From assembly GCA_963837445.1 (NCBI GenBank), contig CAWINK010000002.1, positions 310,001-374,000 of the forward strand: 64,000 nucleotides of DNA, read 5' to 3'. The stretch is from JACVRW01 sp963837445 (lineage in GTDB: Bacteria > Actinomycetota > Thermoleophilia > Solirubrobacterales > Thermoleophilaceae). The notes beneath the pieces were generated by a model. It saw only the letters and a list, made by a program, of their open reading frames with translations. It searched no databases and had not been told where the DNA came from. Positions 55,210 to 64,000 of the stretch are shown piece after piece. Each line of letters opens with the position of its first letter. Position 1 is the stretch's first letter. Position numbers and translations under genes: made by a program.

Positions 55210-56333
55210 GCGCCGGGCAGGAGCCGGGCACCGCGGAGCAGCCGTCCAACGGCACGCCGCTCATCGACATCGAGCACCTGAAGGTGTTCTTCCCGATCAA
55301 GCAGGGCTACGTCGTCGAGCGCGAGGTGGCGCGCGTGCACGCCGTGAACGACGTGACGCTCTCGATCTCCGAGGGCGAGACGGTCGGGCTGGTGGGGGAG
55401 TCCGGCTGCGGGAAGACCACGATGTCCCGCGCCATCATGCGCCTGATCGACGCCACCGACGGGCAGCTCCGCTTCCGCGGCGACGACATCACCCACGCCG
55501 GCCGCAAGGAGCTCGAGCCGCTCCGGCGCGAGATGCAGATGGTCTTCCAGGACCCGTTCGCATCGCTGAACCCGCGCAAGCGCGTGGTGCAGATCATCGG
55601 CCAGCCGCTCAAGCTGCACGGGACACCTCGCGGCAAGGTCGAGGACCGGGTGCGCGATCTGCTGCGCCTGGTGGGCCTCCATCCCGAGCACCTGAACCGC
55701 TACCCGCACGAGTTCTCCGGCGGGCAGCGCCAGCGCATCGGCGTGGCGCGCGCCCTGGCGCTCGAGCCGCGCCTGATCGTGCTCGACGAGCCCGTGTCCG
55801 CGCTCGACGTGTCGGTGCAGGCCCAGATCATCAACCTGCTCGACGACCTCCAGGAGGAGTTCAACCTCACCTACATGTTCGTGGCGCACGACCTGTCGGT
55901 GGTCCGGCACGTATCCGACCGCATCGCGGTGATGTACCTCGGCAAGCTGATGGAGCTTTCGCCGTCGGAGGAGCTCTATACGAAGCCGATCCACCCGTAC
56001 ACCTTCGCCCTGTTGTCGGCGATCCCGATTCCGGATCCCCAGGAGAACCGCGACCGCGAACGCATCGTGGTGAGCGGCGAGCCGCCCAACCCGATCGACC
56101 CTCCCAGCGGTTGCGTCTTCCATCCTCGCTGCCCGCGCTCAACGGATATCTGCAGCGAGGTCGAGCCGCCGTTGACGCGCTACCCCAGCGGCCACGTTGC
56201 CGCCTGCCACCACCCGCTGAACGTCTCCGCGGAGGAGATCAGCGGCGCGGTACGAGACCCCGCCAGCCCGCTCACGGCCGGCGACGAGCTCCCCTCGGCA
56301 TCCGAGGCGAGCAGCTCAGCGCCAAACGCCTGA
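55206..56333 (+). CDS. Peptide ABC transporter ATP-binding protein (DppF-like)
   Basis: 375 residues: IEHLKVFFPIKQGYV opening, Walker A VGESGCGKTT, MVFQDPFASLNPRKRV, signature FSGGQRQRIGVARAL, Walker B LIVLDEPVSALDV, VAHDLSVV, and the C-terminal GCVFHPRCPRSTDIC plus CHHP cysteine pattern. It pairs with the preceding ATPase as the motor of the importer. Last gene of the operon; no strong terminator follows, only a short AAACGG/CCGTTT dyad and a T-run at about 56356-56385. Confidence 0.94.
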   Translation: MSAGQEPGTAEQPSNGTPLIDIEHLKVFFPIKQGYVVEREVARVHAVNDVTLSISEGETVGLVGESGCGKTTMSRAIMRLIDATDGQLRFRGDDITHAGRKELEPLRREMQMVFQDPFASLNPRKRVVQIIGQPLKLHGTPRGKVEDRVRDLLRLVGLHPEHLNRYPHEFSGGQRQRIGVARALALEPRLIVLDEPVSALDVSVQAQIINLLDDLQEEFNLTYMFVAHDLSVVRHVSDRIAVMYLGKLMELSPSEELYTKPIHPYTFALLSAIPIPDPQENRDRERIVVSGEPPNPIDPPSGCVFHPRCPRSTDICSEVEPPLTRYPSGHVAACHHPLNVSAEEISGAVRDPASPLTAGDELPSASEASSSAPNA

Positions 56334-56567
56334 GCCCTCAAACCCGGTCGCTGAGGCGAAACGGTCCGTTTTGAACACCTTTTGCACAACTAATTGCAGA
56401 AAAGGCTCGCATTCCGCCGCCCAACGTGCGATAGTCGGACGCAGATTCGCACGTTTCGACGCTGAAACCTCTGCAAAATGGGCCGAGGCACCGGGAGGAA
56501 CCCGATGGCATACCGTCACTAAGGATCGTCAGTAGGATGATTTGGCAGCACGGGTCGCGCCGGTATG

Positions 56568-56618
56568 GTGCGGCCCTTTGCCTTTCAATAGCCTCTACTT
56601 TTCCTGAGTGGGCCGCAC
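56568..56618 (+). promoter_or_regulatory. Inverted repeat overlapping the start of the MFS gene
   Basis: GTGCGGCCC (56568-56576) is perfectly complementary to GGGCCGCAC (56610-56618), which covers codons 1-4 of the transporter gene starting at 56608. If transcription begins upstream, the stem hides the start codon; the gene has no Shine-Dalgarno sequence. TAGCCT (56589-56594) and TACTTT (56596-56601) within the loop are candidate -10 boxes for a leaderless message that would lack the left arm. Confidence 0.4.
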
Positions 56619-57843
56619 CCTCGATCTACTGCGACACGAGCGCGTGGCCCGCGTGTACTACGCGGTTCTGGCTCAGTCGGCGCTGGGGAACGGCGCCGCC
56701 TACATCGCGCTCCTCGTCGTCGCCTATGACCGCCTGTACTCGGCGTGGGCGATCAGCCTCATCCTCCTCGCCGATTTCGTGCCGGCCATGCTGCTCGGCC
56801 CCGTGTTCGGGGCCGCCGCCGATCGGTGGTCGCGGCGGAAATGCCTGATCGCCGCCGACGTCGTCCGTTGCGTGGCGTTTCTCGGCATAGCGGTCGTGGA
56901 CAGCTTCGCCGCCACGGTCGGGCTCGCGCTCCTGGCCGGGGCTGGGACCGGGCTGTTCAATCCCGCGTCGATGGCCGCCCTGCCCAGCCTCGTGAAGCCG
57001 GAGCGGCTGCCTGCGGCGACAGCGCTGTACGGCGCCATCACCGACCTCGGCTTCATCGTGGGGCCGGCGCTTGCCGCATTGGTGCTCCTCTTCGGGGGCC
57101 CCGAGGTGATCCTGTACGCCAACGCCGTGAGCTTCGCGGTGTCCGCGGTGATCCTGACTCGACTCCGGTTTGGGGCCGCCCCTCCGGTCGATGACGAATC
57201 GATCCCTCGCCCCGGCCTTCTTCGCGAAGCGCGAGAGGGCCTGGCGATCATCGCCGGCATGGCGGGCATCCGGGCGGTGATCGTGGCGTCGGGGGCAATG
57301 CTGCTGTTTGCGGGCCTCTTCAATGTCGCCGAGGTGCCGTACGCGCTCGACGAGCTCGACGCGGGCAACGCCGGCTTCGGGGCGCTGACGGCGGTCTACG
57401 GACTCGGCTTCGTCGGGGGGTCGTTGTCCGGCTCGCGGGGTGGGGCGGCGGCCGTGCTGAAACGTCGTTTCCTCATTGGCCTCTCACTGGTGGGTGTGGG
57501 GTTCATCGCCTGCGGACTCGCGCCCACTTTTGCGGCCGCCCTGCCCGCCTTCGCCCTGGCCGGCATCGGCAACGGACTACTCCTCGTCTACGAGCGGCTG
57601 CTGATTCAGACGACCGTCGACGACAGCGTCATGGCGCGCACGTTCGGGGTGAGGGATGGATTCAGTGCCTGGGCGTTCGCCGCGGCGTTCATCGCCGCCG
57701 GAGGGCTGATCGAGGCCCTGGGGGTGAGGACGGTTCTCCTCGTCGCGGGCACGGGAGCCCTACTCGTGTGGGTCCTGTCGAGCATTGCCTTGCGCCACGC
57801 GTGGGAGGTGCGGCCGGGTGAGAGCGTACCCGCCGCGGACTAG
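56608..57843 (+). CDS. MFS transporter
   Basis: 411 residues with twelve predicted helices, of the MFS_3/enterobactin-exporter-like type: YYAVLAQSALGNGAAYIALL, the loop 2-3 motif GAAADRWSRRKCLIAADV (GxxxDRxxRR), AGAGTGLFNPASMAALPSLV and the domain-2 opening GIRAVIVASGAMLLFAG. It is probably an efflux pump for a drug or metabolite. GTG 56608 is the start; no ribosome-binding site is visible, and an inverted repeat overlaps the start. Its 3' end shares bases with the stop of the convergent HD-GYP gene. Confidence 0.88.
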   Translation: MGRTLDLLRHERVARVYYAVLAQSALGNGAAYIALLVVAYDRLYSAWAISLILLADFVPAMLLGPVFGAAADRWSRRKCLIAADVVRCVAFLGIAVVDSFAATVGLALLAGAGTGLFNPASMAALPSLVKPERLPAATALYGAITDLGFIVGPALAALVLLFGGPEVILYANAVSFAVSAVILTRLRFGAAPPVDDESIPRPGLLREAREGLAIIAGMAGIRAVIVASGAMLLFAGLFNVAEVPYALDELDAGNAGFGALTAVYGLGFVGGSLSGSRGGAAAVLKRRFLIGLSLVGVGFIACGLAPTFAAALPAFALAGIGNGLLLVYERLLIQTTVDDSVMARTFGVRDGFSAWAFAAAFIAAGGLIEALGVRTVLLVAGTGALLVWVLSSIALRHAWEVRPGESVPAAD

Positions 57844-59222
57844 CTCGCGGCGGCGCTCTGCGGAACCGGAGAGCTGGCGAGAACGGCACGGACCCCGTCG
57901 ATGCTCGTGACCGGGGCGGGTTCGCCGTGCTCGACGACCTTGGTGAGGGCGGCCACGATCTTCGGATCGAACTGGGTACCCGAGTTCGCGACCAGCTCGG
58001 CCACCGCGGCCTCGCGGGTCATGGCCTGGCGATACGGCCGGTCCGTGGTCATGGCGTTGTAGGCGTCGCAGCCAAACACGACGCGAGCGGCAATCGGGAT
58101 CTCCTCGGCGGCCAGCCCGTCCGGGTAGCCCAGTCCGTCCCAGCGCTCGTGACAGGAACGCACGACCTCGCCGACCCGACCCAGGAGCCCTCCAACACGG
58201 TCGAGCATGAACTGGCCCTCGATCGTGTGGTGCTTGATGATCTCGAACTCTTGGGCGGTCAGTGCGGCCGGCTTGTGCAGGATCTCCTTGGGAATCGAGA
58301 TCTTGCCGACGTCGTGGAGCATCGCCGCGAACTCCAGCTCCTGGCGCTCGTCCGGCGCGATCCCGAGCTCGTCCGCGACGGCGTTGACCAGGTCAACGAC
58401 CGAACGCGAGTGCTGCGCCGTGTACTCGTCCTCGAACTCGAGCACATCTGAGAGCAGCATCACCGTGCCGCGATAGGCGCGGTTCAGCTCGAGGGCCGAG
58501 GCGTATCTCGCCGCGCGGTCCTTGGAGAAGTTGTCGAGCAGCCACACGAGCGGGGCGATCACCGCGACGAGCACGAGCGGCTCTTCGTAGGCCGCGAGCG
58601 TCGCGACGAGCGCGATCGGGGAGAGCACCAGCTCGACACGGATGGCGCCCACGAAGCCCCGGGCAAGCTCCATGATCGGCACTCCGTCGAGCAGCCAGTT
58701 GCGGATGACCGTCTGCGCGAAGTCGGTGCCGAGCTGAGCTGCGATCGCCAGGGCGTACACCGGCGCCAACGACAGCTCGGGCGGGCCGGGGGCGAAGGCG
58801 GCGAGGACCAAGACCGGCGCGAGGTAGGACCAGGAGTCCGCGATCGGCTTCAGCCAGCGGTCACGTGCCCAGCTTCCCTTGATGAAGTCCGGGAGGAGTC
58901 CCAGCACGCCCGCTGCCGCTATCAGGATCGGTACGTACGGAAGCGGGCAGAGCAGCAGCATCGGAATCACGACGAGCTGCTCGGGTACGACGAATCCCAC
59001 ACCGAACTCGAAGCGCACCTGTGAGACCGCGGCGTGTCCGAGCAGGAGCGCGGCGATCAGGAGCAGGCTGACGTCGCGCTCAGAGGGCAGGAGCAGCGCG
59101 ACGAGGACAGCGGCGACGCAGTACAGGGCGGCAAAGGCCGCCACGACCGCGCGCTCGCGCGTGTCCATAGAGCGCGCCCGCCGAGCGCGTGCTTCTCCCA
59201 CTAGTTGCTCAGCGAGCAGCAT
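57840..59222 (-). CDS. Membrane HD-GYP cyclic di-GMP phosphodiesterase
   Basis: 460 residues from ATG 59222. The N-terminal half has about eight hydrophobic helices (an MASE-like sensor; AVVAAFAALYCVAAVLVALL, LLLIAALLLGHAAV). The C-terminal half is a HD-GYP domain: AQHSRSVVDLVNAVAD, the metal pair in MLHDVGKISIP, HHTIEGQFMLDRVGG, CHERWDGLGYPDGLAAEEIP (GYP motif intact) and DAYNAMTTDRPYR. It should hydrolyse cyclic di-GMP in response to a membrane signal. ATG at 59168 and a longer form from 59279 are alternatives; the longer one is coded by TGCA-rich repeats and looks like promoter DNA. Confidence 0.92.
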   Translation of the reverse strand: MLLAEQLVGEARARRARSMDTRERAVVAAFAALYCVAAVLVALLLPSERDVSLLLIAALLLGHAAVSQVRFEFGVGFVVPEQLVVIPMLLLCPLPYVPILIAAAGVLGLLPDFIKGSWARDRWLKPIADSWSYLAPVLVLAAFAPGPPELSLAPVYALAIAAQLGTDFAQTVIRNWLLDGVPIMELARGFVGAIRVELVLSPIALVATLAAYEEPLVLVAVIAPLVWLLDNFSKDRAARYASALELNRAYRGTVMLLSDVLEFEDEYTAQHSRSVVDLVNAVADELGIAPDERQELEFAAMLHDVGKISIPKEILHKPAALTAQEFEIIKHHTIEGQFMLDRVGGLLGRVGEVVRSCHERWDGLGYPDGLAAEEIPIAARVVFGCDAYNAMTTDRPYRQAMTREAAVAELVANSGTQFDPKIVAALTKVVEHGEPAPVTSIDGVRAVLASSPVPQSAAAS

Positions 59223-59244
59223 TACGGGGCATCGTCGGCGTATA

Positions 59245-59278
59245 TGCACGCGAATCGCATGCCTGCACATGCAATGCA
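59245..59278. promoter_or_regulatory. Cluster of TGCA/GCATGC repeats upstream of the HD-GYP gene
   Basis: TGCA occurs at 59245, 59264, 59270 and 59275 with GCATGC at 59257-59262, within 34 bases and 23-56 bases upstream of the HD-GYP ATG. The density of self-complementary tetramers suggests an operator array in the divergent HD-GYP/alaS promoter region. Confidence 0.3.
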
Positions 59279-59410
59279 CACCTTTGGGCCCTAAAGCTGC
59301 AAGCGACCAGCAGCTTCAGCCGGAAACTGGACGTAAATTGCAGGTAACCAGGCCGTGCAGTGGGCTTGCACCGCGTGGGGGTCGAGGCTCAGCCCCGGCG
59401 GCCTGACGCC

Positions 59411-59416
59411 TAGACT
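59411..59416 (+). promoter_or_regulatory. TAGACT -10 box, probable leaderless alaS promoter
   Basis: TAGACT ends 9 bases before the alaS ATG (59426), with no ribosome-binding site between; the spacing fits transcription starting at the start codon. Confidence 0.5.
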
Positions 59417-59425
59417 CCAACGCCG

Positions 59426-62080
59426 ATGAAGGCTGCCGAGATCCGGGAGCGGTTCCTGTCGTTCTTCGAGAAGAACGGGCATCTGCGCGTGCCGTCCGCG
59501 TCGCTCGTTCCGAGCAGCTACGACCCCACCGTGCTGCTCACCACGGCGGGCATGCAGCCCTTCAAGCCGTACTTCCGCGGCGAGGAGGAGCCGCCGTCAC
59601 GGAGGCTGACCTCGTGCCAGAAGTCGTTTCGTACGGTGGACATCGAGGTCGTCGGCACCACCCTCCGGCATCTCACCTTCTTCGAGATGCTCGGCAACTT
59701 CTCGGTGGGCGACTACTTCAAGAAGGAGGCGATCGGGTATGCGCTCGATCTGTCCACGTCGAAGGAATACGGGTTCGGACTCGACTTCGACGACATCTGG
59801 ATCACGGTCTTCGGGGGCGACGAGGGGCTCGGCCTGGGCCCGGACGGGGAGGCGATCGAGCACTGGCGCGCGGCCGGCGTGCCGGACGAGCGCATCGTCC
59901 TGCTCGGCACCGACGACAACTTCTGGCAGTCCGGCCCGACCGGCCCGTGCGGCCCTTGCTCGGAGCTCTACCTCGACCGCGGCCCCGACTTCGGCCCCGA
60001 CACGGACCGCCCAGGCGACGACACCGAGCGCTTCCTCGAGTTCTGGAACCTGGTCTTCATGCAGTACGAGCTCCAGGCGGACGGCTCGCTGCCGGAGCTG
60101 CCGACGCAGAACATCGATACCGGCCTCGGGGTCGAGCGCATGGCGAGCATCCTCCAGGGCGTCCCGTCGGTTTACGAGACCGACCTCTTCGCCCCGCTGA
60201 TCGAGCTGGGGGAGGAGCTCTCGGGGAAGAAGTACGGCGACGACTTCGCGACGACCCGTGCTCTGCGCGTGATCGCCGACCACGGACGCGGTGCGACCTT
60301 TCTGCTTGCGGACGGCGTGGTCCCCTCGAACGAGGAGCGCGGCTATGTCCTCCGGCGCATCATGCGCCGCGCGATCCAGCAGGGGCACGTGCTCGGGATC
60401 GACCAGCCGTTCCTCGTCCGTCTGTGCGAGCGCGTGAGAGAGGTCACGGCGGAGGCCTACCCCGATCTGGAGCGCCAGTGGCCCACCATCGAGCGCTGGG
60501 CGCGCGCCGAGGAGGAGAGCTTCAGCCGCACTCTCGAGCAGGGCGAGCGACTGCTCGACGAGCTGATCGCAAAGGCGAAGGCGGACAGCACCTCCTGGGT
60601 CTCGGCGGAGGACGCCTTCAGGTTGCACGACACCTTCGGCTTCCCATACGAGATGACGAAGGAGCTGCTCGCCGAGGAGGGCCTCTCGGTGGACGACCAG
60701 GGCTTCGAGGAGCTGATGGAGCGCGCCCGAGAGGTCTCGCGCGCCGGGAGCTCGCGCACTCGCGCGACCGCGGACGCGGGCGGCGGCGCGAAGGTCCACG
60801 TGGAGCACGAGGACGTGATGCGCTTTGCGCGCGAGGCCGGCTTCCAGACGCGCTTCGTGGGCTACGAGACCACCGAGGCGGACACCGTCCTGCGCGCGGC
60901 CGAGCGCGCCAACGGCTGGGTGCTGGCAAAGCTCGAGGAGAGCCCGTTCTACCCGGAGGGCGGCGGCCAGATCTCGGACAGCGGGTTCGTGGAAACGCCC
61001 TCGGGCCGGGCCCGGGTGGTGGACGTGTATCGCGTGGGGGACGACCAGGCGCTGGCGCTCGAGCCCGTGGACGGCGAGATCGGCGCGGGCGAGACGGTGC
61101 GCGCTCTGGTGGAGCGCGAGACGCGGCTCGCCACGATGCGCAACCACACGGCCACGCACCTGCTGCACGCCGCGCTCCGCGAACGGCTGGGCGACCACGT
61201 GCGCCAGGCGGGCTCGTATGTGGGCCCGGACAAGCTGCGCTTCGACTTCACGCACGGCGAGCGGCTCTCGCCCGACGACCTGGCCGAGGTGGAGCGGCTC
61301 GTGGGCGGCTGGGTCGCGGTCGAACCACCGGGTGCGCGCGATCGAGACCACCCGTGACGAGGCCGAGCGCCTCGGTGCGATGGCGCTGTTCGGCGAGAAG
61401 TACGGCGAGCGCGTGCGCATGGTCGAGATCGAAGGCGTCTCGCGCGAGCTGTGCGGCGGCACCCATGTGTCGGCCACGTCCGAGATCGGGCTCTTCCATG
61501 TGACGACGGAGACATCGAGCGCCTCCAACGTCCGCCGCATCGAGGCCCTGACGGGGCCGGAGGCCGCGCGGCTGTTCCAGGAGCGCACCCAGCGCCTGGA
61601 CGAGCTCGCGGCGCGGCTGAAGGTGCCCGAGCACGAGGTCGTGCACGCCGTGGAGCGCCTCAGCGAGCGGGTGAAGGAGCTGGAGCGAAAGCCGAATGTT
61701 GCGCCGGACCACGGCGTCGACGCAATCGTGCAAAGCGCAGAAGAGCAGGATGGCGTGCTGCTCGTGCTTCAAGTGAAGTCCGGCCTAGATGCAAACTCCC
61801 TGAGGGACCTCTCGGACACGGTCCGGCAAAAGCTCGGCAACTCGGCGGTCGTGCTCGGGTCAGAGCTGCGATGGGCGGGTGCACCTGGTGGCGAACGTGG
61901 CGCCCTCGGCGGTTGAGCGCGGGATAAAGGCTGGGGACATCGTGCGAGCAGCCGCGGCCGTTGTCGGCGGGCGGTGGTGGGGGGCGCGACACACTCGCCC
62001 AAGCAGGTGGCCGCGATCCCGAGAAACTGACCGAAGCGCTCGCGGTAGCCAGGGCCGAGATCGAGAAGGCGCTCGCCTGA
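59426..62080 (+). CDS. alaS: Alanyl-tRNA synthetase, three apparent frameshifts
   Basis: The reconstructed protein has about 883 residues, normal for AlaRS. The class II core is intact (MKAAEIRERFLSFFEKNGHL, FFEMLGNFSVGDYF, GPCGPCSELY, NTGLGVERMAS-type IDTGLGVERMAS), followed by the editing domain (RNHTATHLLHAALRERLG, SRELCGGTHVSAT) and the C-Ala domain. One extra base each near 61322 (GTC G AAC), 61869 (CTG C GAT) and 61972 (GGG C GGT) breaks the frame; removing them gives AVNHRVRAIETTRDEAERLG, SELDGRVHLVANVAPS and GGGGRDTLAQAGGRDPEKL. All are +1. Because alaS is normally essential and single-copy, sequence error is likelier than a pseudogene. Confidence 0.92.
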
Positions 62081-62481
62081 TGGCGCGCATCCTCGCGCTC
62101 GACCACGGATCGGCCCGCTGCGGCTGCGCGATCTCCGACCCGAGCGGCACGCTCGCAACGCCGCTGGCGGTTGTGGAGCGCCCCGACACGAAACGCGGCC
62201 TCGCGACGCTCGCTCGGCTCGTGGAGGACCAGGGCGCGGAGCGCGTGGTGGTGGGGCTGCCGCTCACCCTCAGGGGTGACGAGGGTCACCAGGCGGGTGA
62301 GGCCCGGACGTTTGCCGAACGGCTCGAGCGGAGAGTCTCGGTACCGGTGGAGCTTCACGACGAGCGCCTCACGACGCGACTCGCGGAGCGCACCGGGGGA
62401 GAGGGCGACGCGGACTCGCGTGCCGCCGCCCATCTGCTGGAGAGCTATCTCGCCCGTAGTCGAGCGGGCGCCCCCGAGTGA
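62080..62481 (+). CDS. ruvX: Putative pre-16S rRNA nuclease (YqgF/RuvX)
   Basis: 133 residues of the YqgF RNase H-like family: MARILALDHGSARCGCAISD (first catalytic Asp), RVVVGLPLTLRGDEG, LHDERLTTRLAE and the final DSRAAAHLLESYL. It probably trims the 5' end of 16S rRNA. The ATG shares its A with the alaS TGA (TGATG), the standard alaS-yqgF-mltG-aroE order. The stop overlaps the mltG GTG. Confidence 0.93.
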   Translation: MARILALDHGSARCGCAISDPSGTLATPLAVVERPDTKRGLATLARLVEDQGAERVVVGLPLTLRGDEGHQAGEARTFAERLERRVSVPVELHDERLTTRLAERTGGEGDADSRAAAHLLESYLARSRAGAPE

Positions 62482-63830
62482 GCTCCGGCCCGCCGCCCGT
62501 TCCGGGCGGCCGTACACCCGAGGAGCGGGAGGCCGCGCGCTTGGAGCGCGAGGCGCGCAGGGCCGCGCGCGAGGGGAGGAGCGCGCCGCAGCCCGACCGC
62601 GCCGAGGCGCTCCGCGCCGAGGCCATCCCCTCCGAGCCATCCGTGGCGACCACGCCGCGGCCGGCGGCGGAGACGCCGCCCGCGGCAACCGACGGCGATC
62701 GCCGCGACTGGCTCGCCGACGCGCGCCGGCTCACGCACAGTGGCGACGGCGGCGGGCGCGGGCCGGGCGGCCGGCGCACCGCGCGCGGGCGCCGCGGGCC
62801 CGGGCGCGTGATCGCTCTGGGCGTGCTCCTACTGATCGTGCTCGGGATCGCCTGGTTCCTCGTCTCGCTCCTCCAGCCGTTCAAGGGGGACGGCGACGGC
62901 GAGCGCGTGCGCGTGGCGATTCCTCAGGGCTCGAGCCTCTCCGAGATCGCGGACCGCCTCGAGCAGAACGGCGTTATCTCCGACTCCGGCTTCTTCCAGC
63001 TTCGCGCCCGGCTCGCCGGCCACGCCGGCGACCTCAGGCCCGGCAGCTACCAGCTGCGCAAGGACATGAGCTTCGCTGCGGCGCTCGACGCCCTGCAGGA
63101 GGGCGTGCCTCCGAACATCGTTCAGGTGAGCATCCCCGAGGGGCTCTCGCGCAAGGAGATCGCCCCTCTCACCGGGGGCCTGCGCGGCAAATACGTGCGC
63201 GCCACACGCCGCTCGCCGGCGCTCAACCCGCGCGACTATGGCGCGGAGCGCGCGACCAGCCTCGAGGGCTTCCTGTTCCCGGCCTCTTACGAGCTCAAGA
63301 AGGGTCAGAGGGTGGCGCGCCTTCGTGACCAGCAGCTTGCCCTCTTCAAGACCAACTTCGAGAAGGTGAACCTGAGCTACGCCAAGCGCAAGAACCTGAC
63401 CGCCTACGACGTGCTGATCATCGCGTCACTGGTGGAGCGCGAGTCGATGCTCGCCAAAGAGCGCCCGATCATCGCGTCTGTGATCTACAACCGGCTGAAG
63501 AGGGACATCCGCCTCGACATCGACGCCACCACGCGCTTCGCCGTCGGCAACTGGAAGCGGCCGCTCAGGGTGTCCGAGCTTCAGAACCAGAGCCCCTACA
63601 ACACGCGCGTGCACCCAGGCCTGCCGCCGGGCCCGATCGGGAACCCGGGCCTCGACTCGATCAAGGCCGCGGCCCGCCCGGCCAAGACCGGCTTCCTCTT
63701 CTACGTGGTGAAGCCGGGCACCTGCGGTGAGCACAACTTCGCCAAGACCGACGCCGAGTTCCAGGGCTACGTGAACGAGTACAACCGGGCCCGGGACAAG
63801 AACGGCGGCAAGTCGCCGACCACCTGTTGA
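62478..63830 (+). CDS. mltG: Endolytic murein transglycosylase
   Basis: 450 residues: a long Arg/Ala/Pro-rich cytoplasmic N-terminus (about 110 residues), one transmembrane helix (VIALGVLLLIVLGIAWFLV), a LysM-like segment (VAIPQGSSLSEIADRLEQNG) and the YceG catalytic domain with SLEGFLFPASYEL, the catalytic Glu320 in IIASLVERESM, and SPYNTRVHPGLPPGPIGNPG. It cuts nascent peptidoglycan glycan strands. GTG start coupled to ruvX; stop coupled to aroE by a TTGA overlap. Confidence 0.95.
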   Translation: MSSGPPPVPGGRTPEEREAARLEREARRAAREGRSAPQPDRAEALRAEAIPSEPSVATTPRPAAETPPAATDGDRRDWLADARRLTHSGDGGGRGPGGRRTARGRRGPGRVIALGVLLLIVLGIAWFLVSLLQPFKGDGDGERVRVAIPQGSSLSEIADRLEQNGVISDSGFFQLRARLAGHAGDLRPGSYQLRKDMSFAAALDALQEGVPPNIVQVSIPEGLSRKEIAPLTGGLRGKYVRATRRSPALNPRDYGAERATSLEGFLFPASYELKKGQRVARLRDQQLALFKTNFEKVNLSYAKRKNLTAYDVLIIASLVERESMLAKERPIIASVIYNRLKRDIRLDIDATTRFAVGNWKRPLRVSELQNQSPYNTRVHPGLPPGPIGNPGLDSIKAAARPAKTGFLFYVVKPGTCGEHNFAKTDAEFQGYVNEYNRARDKNGGKSPTTC

Positions 63831-64000
63831 GCACGCTCGCCGGCCTCCTCGGCTTTCCCGTCGGACACAGCCGCTCGCCGTTGATGATGAATGCGGCCTT
63901 CGCGGAGCTCGGCCTCGATTGGCGCTACCTCAAGCTGCCGGTGCCCCCCGAGCGTTTCGAGCAGACCGTGAGGGCCGTGCCAGGTTCCGGCTACCGCGGA
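63827..64000 (+). CDS. aroE: Shikimate dehydrogenase, 3'-truncated by the window end
   Basis: The first 58 codons of AroE: LAGLLGFPVGHSRSPLMMNA carries the shikimate-binding SRSP motif, then LDWRYLKLPVPPERFEQTV. It catalyses NADPH-dependent reduction of 3-dehydroshikimate. The TTG at 63827 overlaps the mltG stop as TTGA. The catalytic Lys-Asp pair and the NADP domain lie beyond the window. Confidence 0.9.
   Translation, partial: MSTLAGLLGFPVGHSRSPLMMNAAFAELGLDWRYLKLPVPPERFEQTVRAVPGSGYRG

Noticed and set aside
59223..59279. N-terminal extension of the HD-GYP protein from ATG 59279
   Set aside because: The extra 19 residues are Cys/His/Arg-rich and coded by TGCA-type repeats in the divergent promoter; ATG 59222 or 59168 is more plausible.
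59597..61588. A long minus-strand frame over alaS
   Set aside because: Antisense shadow of AlaRS. It spans one alaS frameshift, but the conserved AlaRS residues decide the strand.

Overview
The window is a high-GC chromosomal segment with GTG, TTG and ATG starts and very tight packing. Gene content and order point to an actinobacterium of the Thermoleophilia/Solirubrobacterales type. The clues are the tsaE-tsaB-rimI-tsaD-rex block, the mtnP-hppA block, the SigB/SigF-type sigma factor, a DUF559 protein, and secreted proteins of a kind common in that group. This placement is an inference from protein character; no 16S rRNA is present. I see no phage, insertion sequence, CRISPR array or other mobile element, and no gene-free stretch longer than 300 bases.

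Layout. 1-8.7 kb: the 3' part of uvrA; a leftward pair (frameshifted DCC/DUF393 gene and degenerate GGDEF gene); an acyltransferase; a leftward pantothenate operon (DUF2520-panC-panB-yjbQ); a family-4 uracil-DNA glycosylase. 8.7-17.5 kb: a secreted trypsin-like protease; a rightward block for tRNA t6A synthesis (tsaE, tsaB, rimI, tsaD), then a glutaredoxin-like gene, rex, a GCS2 ligase, mtnP and a K+-independent proton pyrophosphatase. 17.6-28 kb: a DUF559 protein, a peroxiredoxin, a FAD oxidase, a flavin-type protein, then two APC permeases with universal-stress-protein tails, a 62-residue membrane protein, two RCK/TrkA proteins and a ferredoxin-reductase-like flavoprotein; a 48-residue membrane ORF and tRNA-Gln follow. 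28-42.4 kb: a secreted repeat protein, a heterodimeric ABC exporter, the histidine-utilisation operon hutH-hutU-def-hutF-hutI, a kelch lipoprotein, a GYD-domain protein, a ferritin and tRNA-Met. 42.4-50.3 kb: glutamate formimidoyltransferase, a membrane protein, a metallo-beta-lactamase-fold hydrolase, hisS, aspS, a NifU-MnmA fusion, an RsbW-like protein and the sigma factor. 50.3-56.3 kb: a complete dipeptide/oligopeptide ABC transporter. 56.6-64 kb: an MFS transporter, a membrane HD-GYP phosphodiesterase, then alaS-ruvX-mltG-aroE (aroE cut by the window end).

How the genes work together. Most operons are joined by 4-base stop/start overlaps. I count 26 of the form NTGA: 19 GTGA, 4 ATGA, 1 TTGA and 2 CTGA. 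The CTGA cases imply CTG initiation codons. Several operon-first genes lack a Shine-Dalgarno sequence and instead have a TANNNT box ending 6-9 bases before the start codon, the pattern of leaderless transcripts. Histidine degradation can be followed from histidine to N-formylglutamate, with a peptide-deformylase gene where a deformylase would be expected, and a second formiminoglutamate-consuming enzyme 2.5 kb away.

Sequence quality. Four genes (DUF393, panB, APC permease 1, alaS) carry seven apparent single-base insertions, all +1. Because alaS is essential, sequencing or assembly error is the likeliest cause; the coordinates given span the reconstructed genes. The most notable biological observations are the NifU-MnmA fusion, the APC-USP/RCK transport module, and deformylase inside the hut operon.
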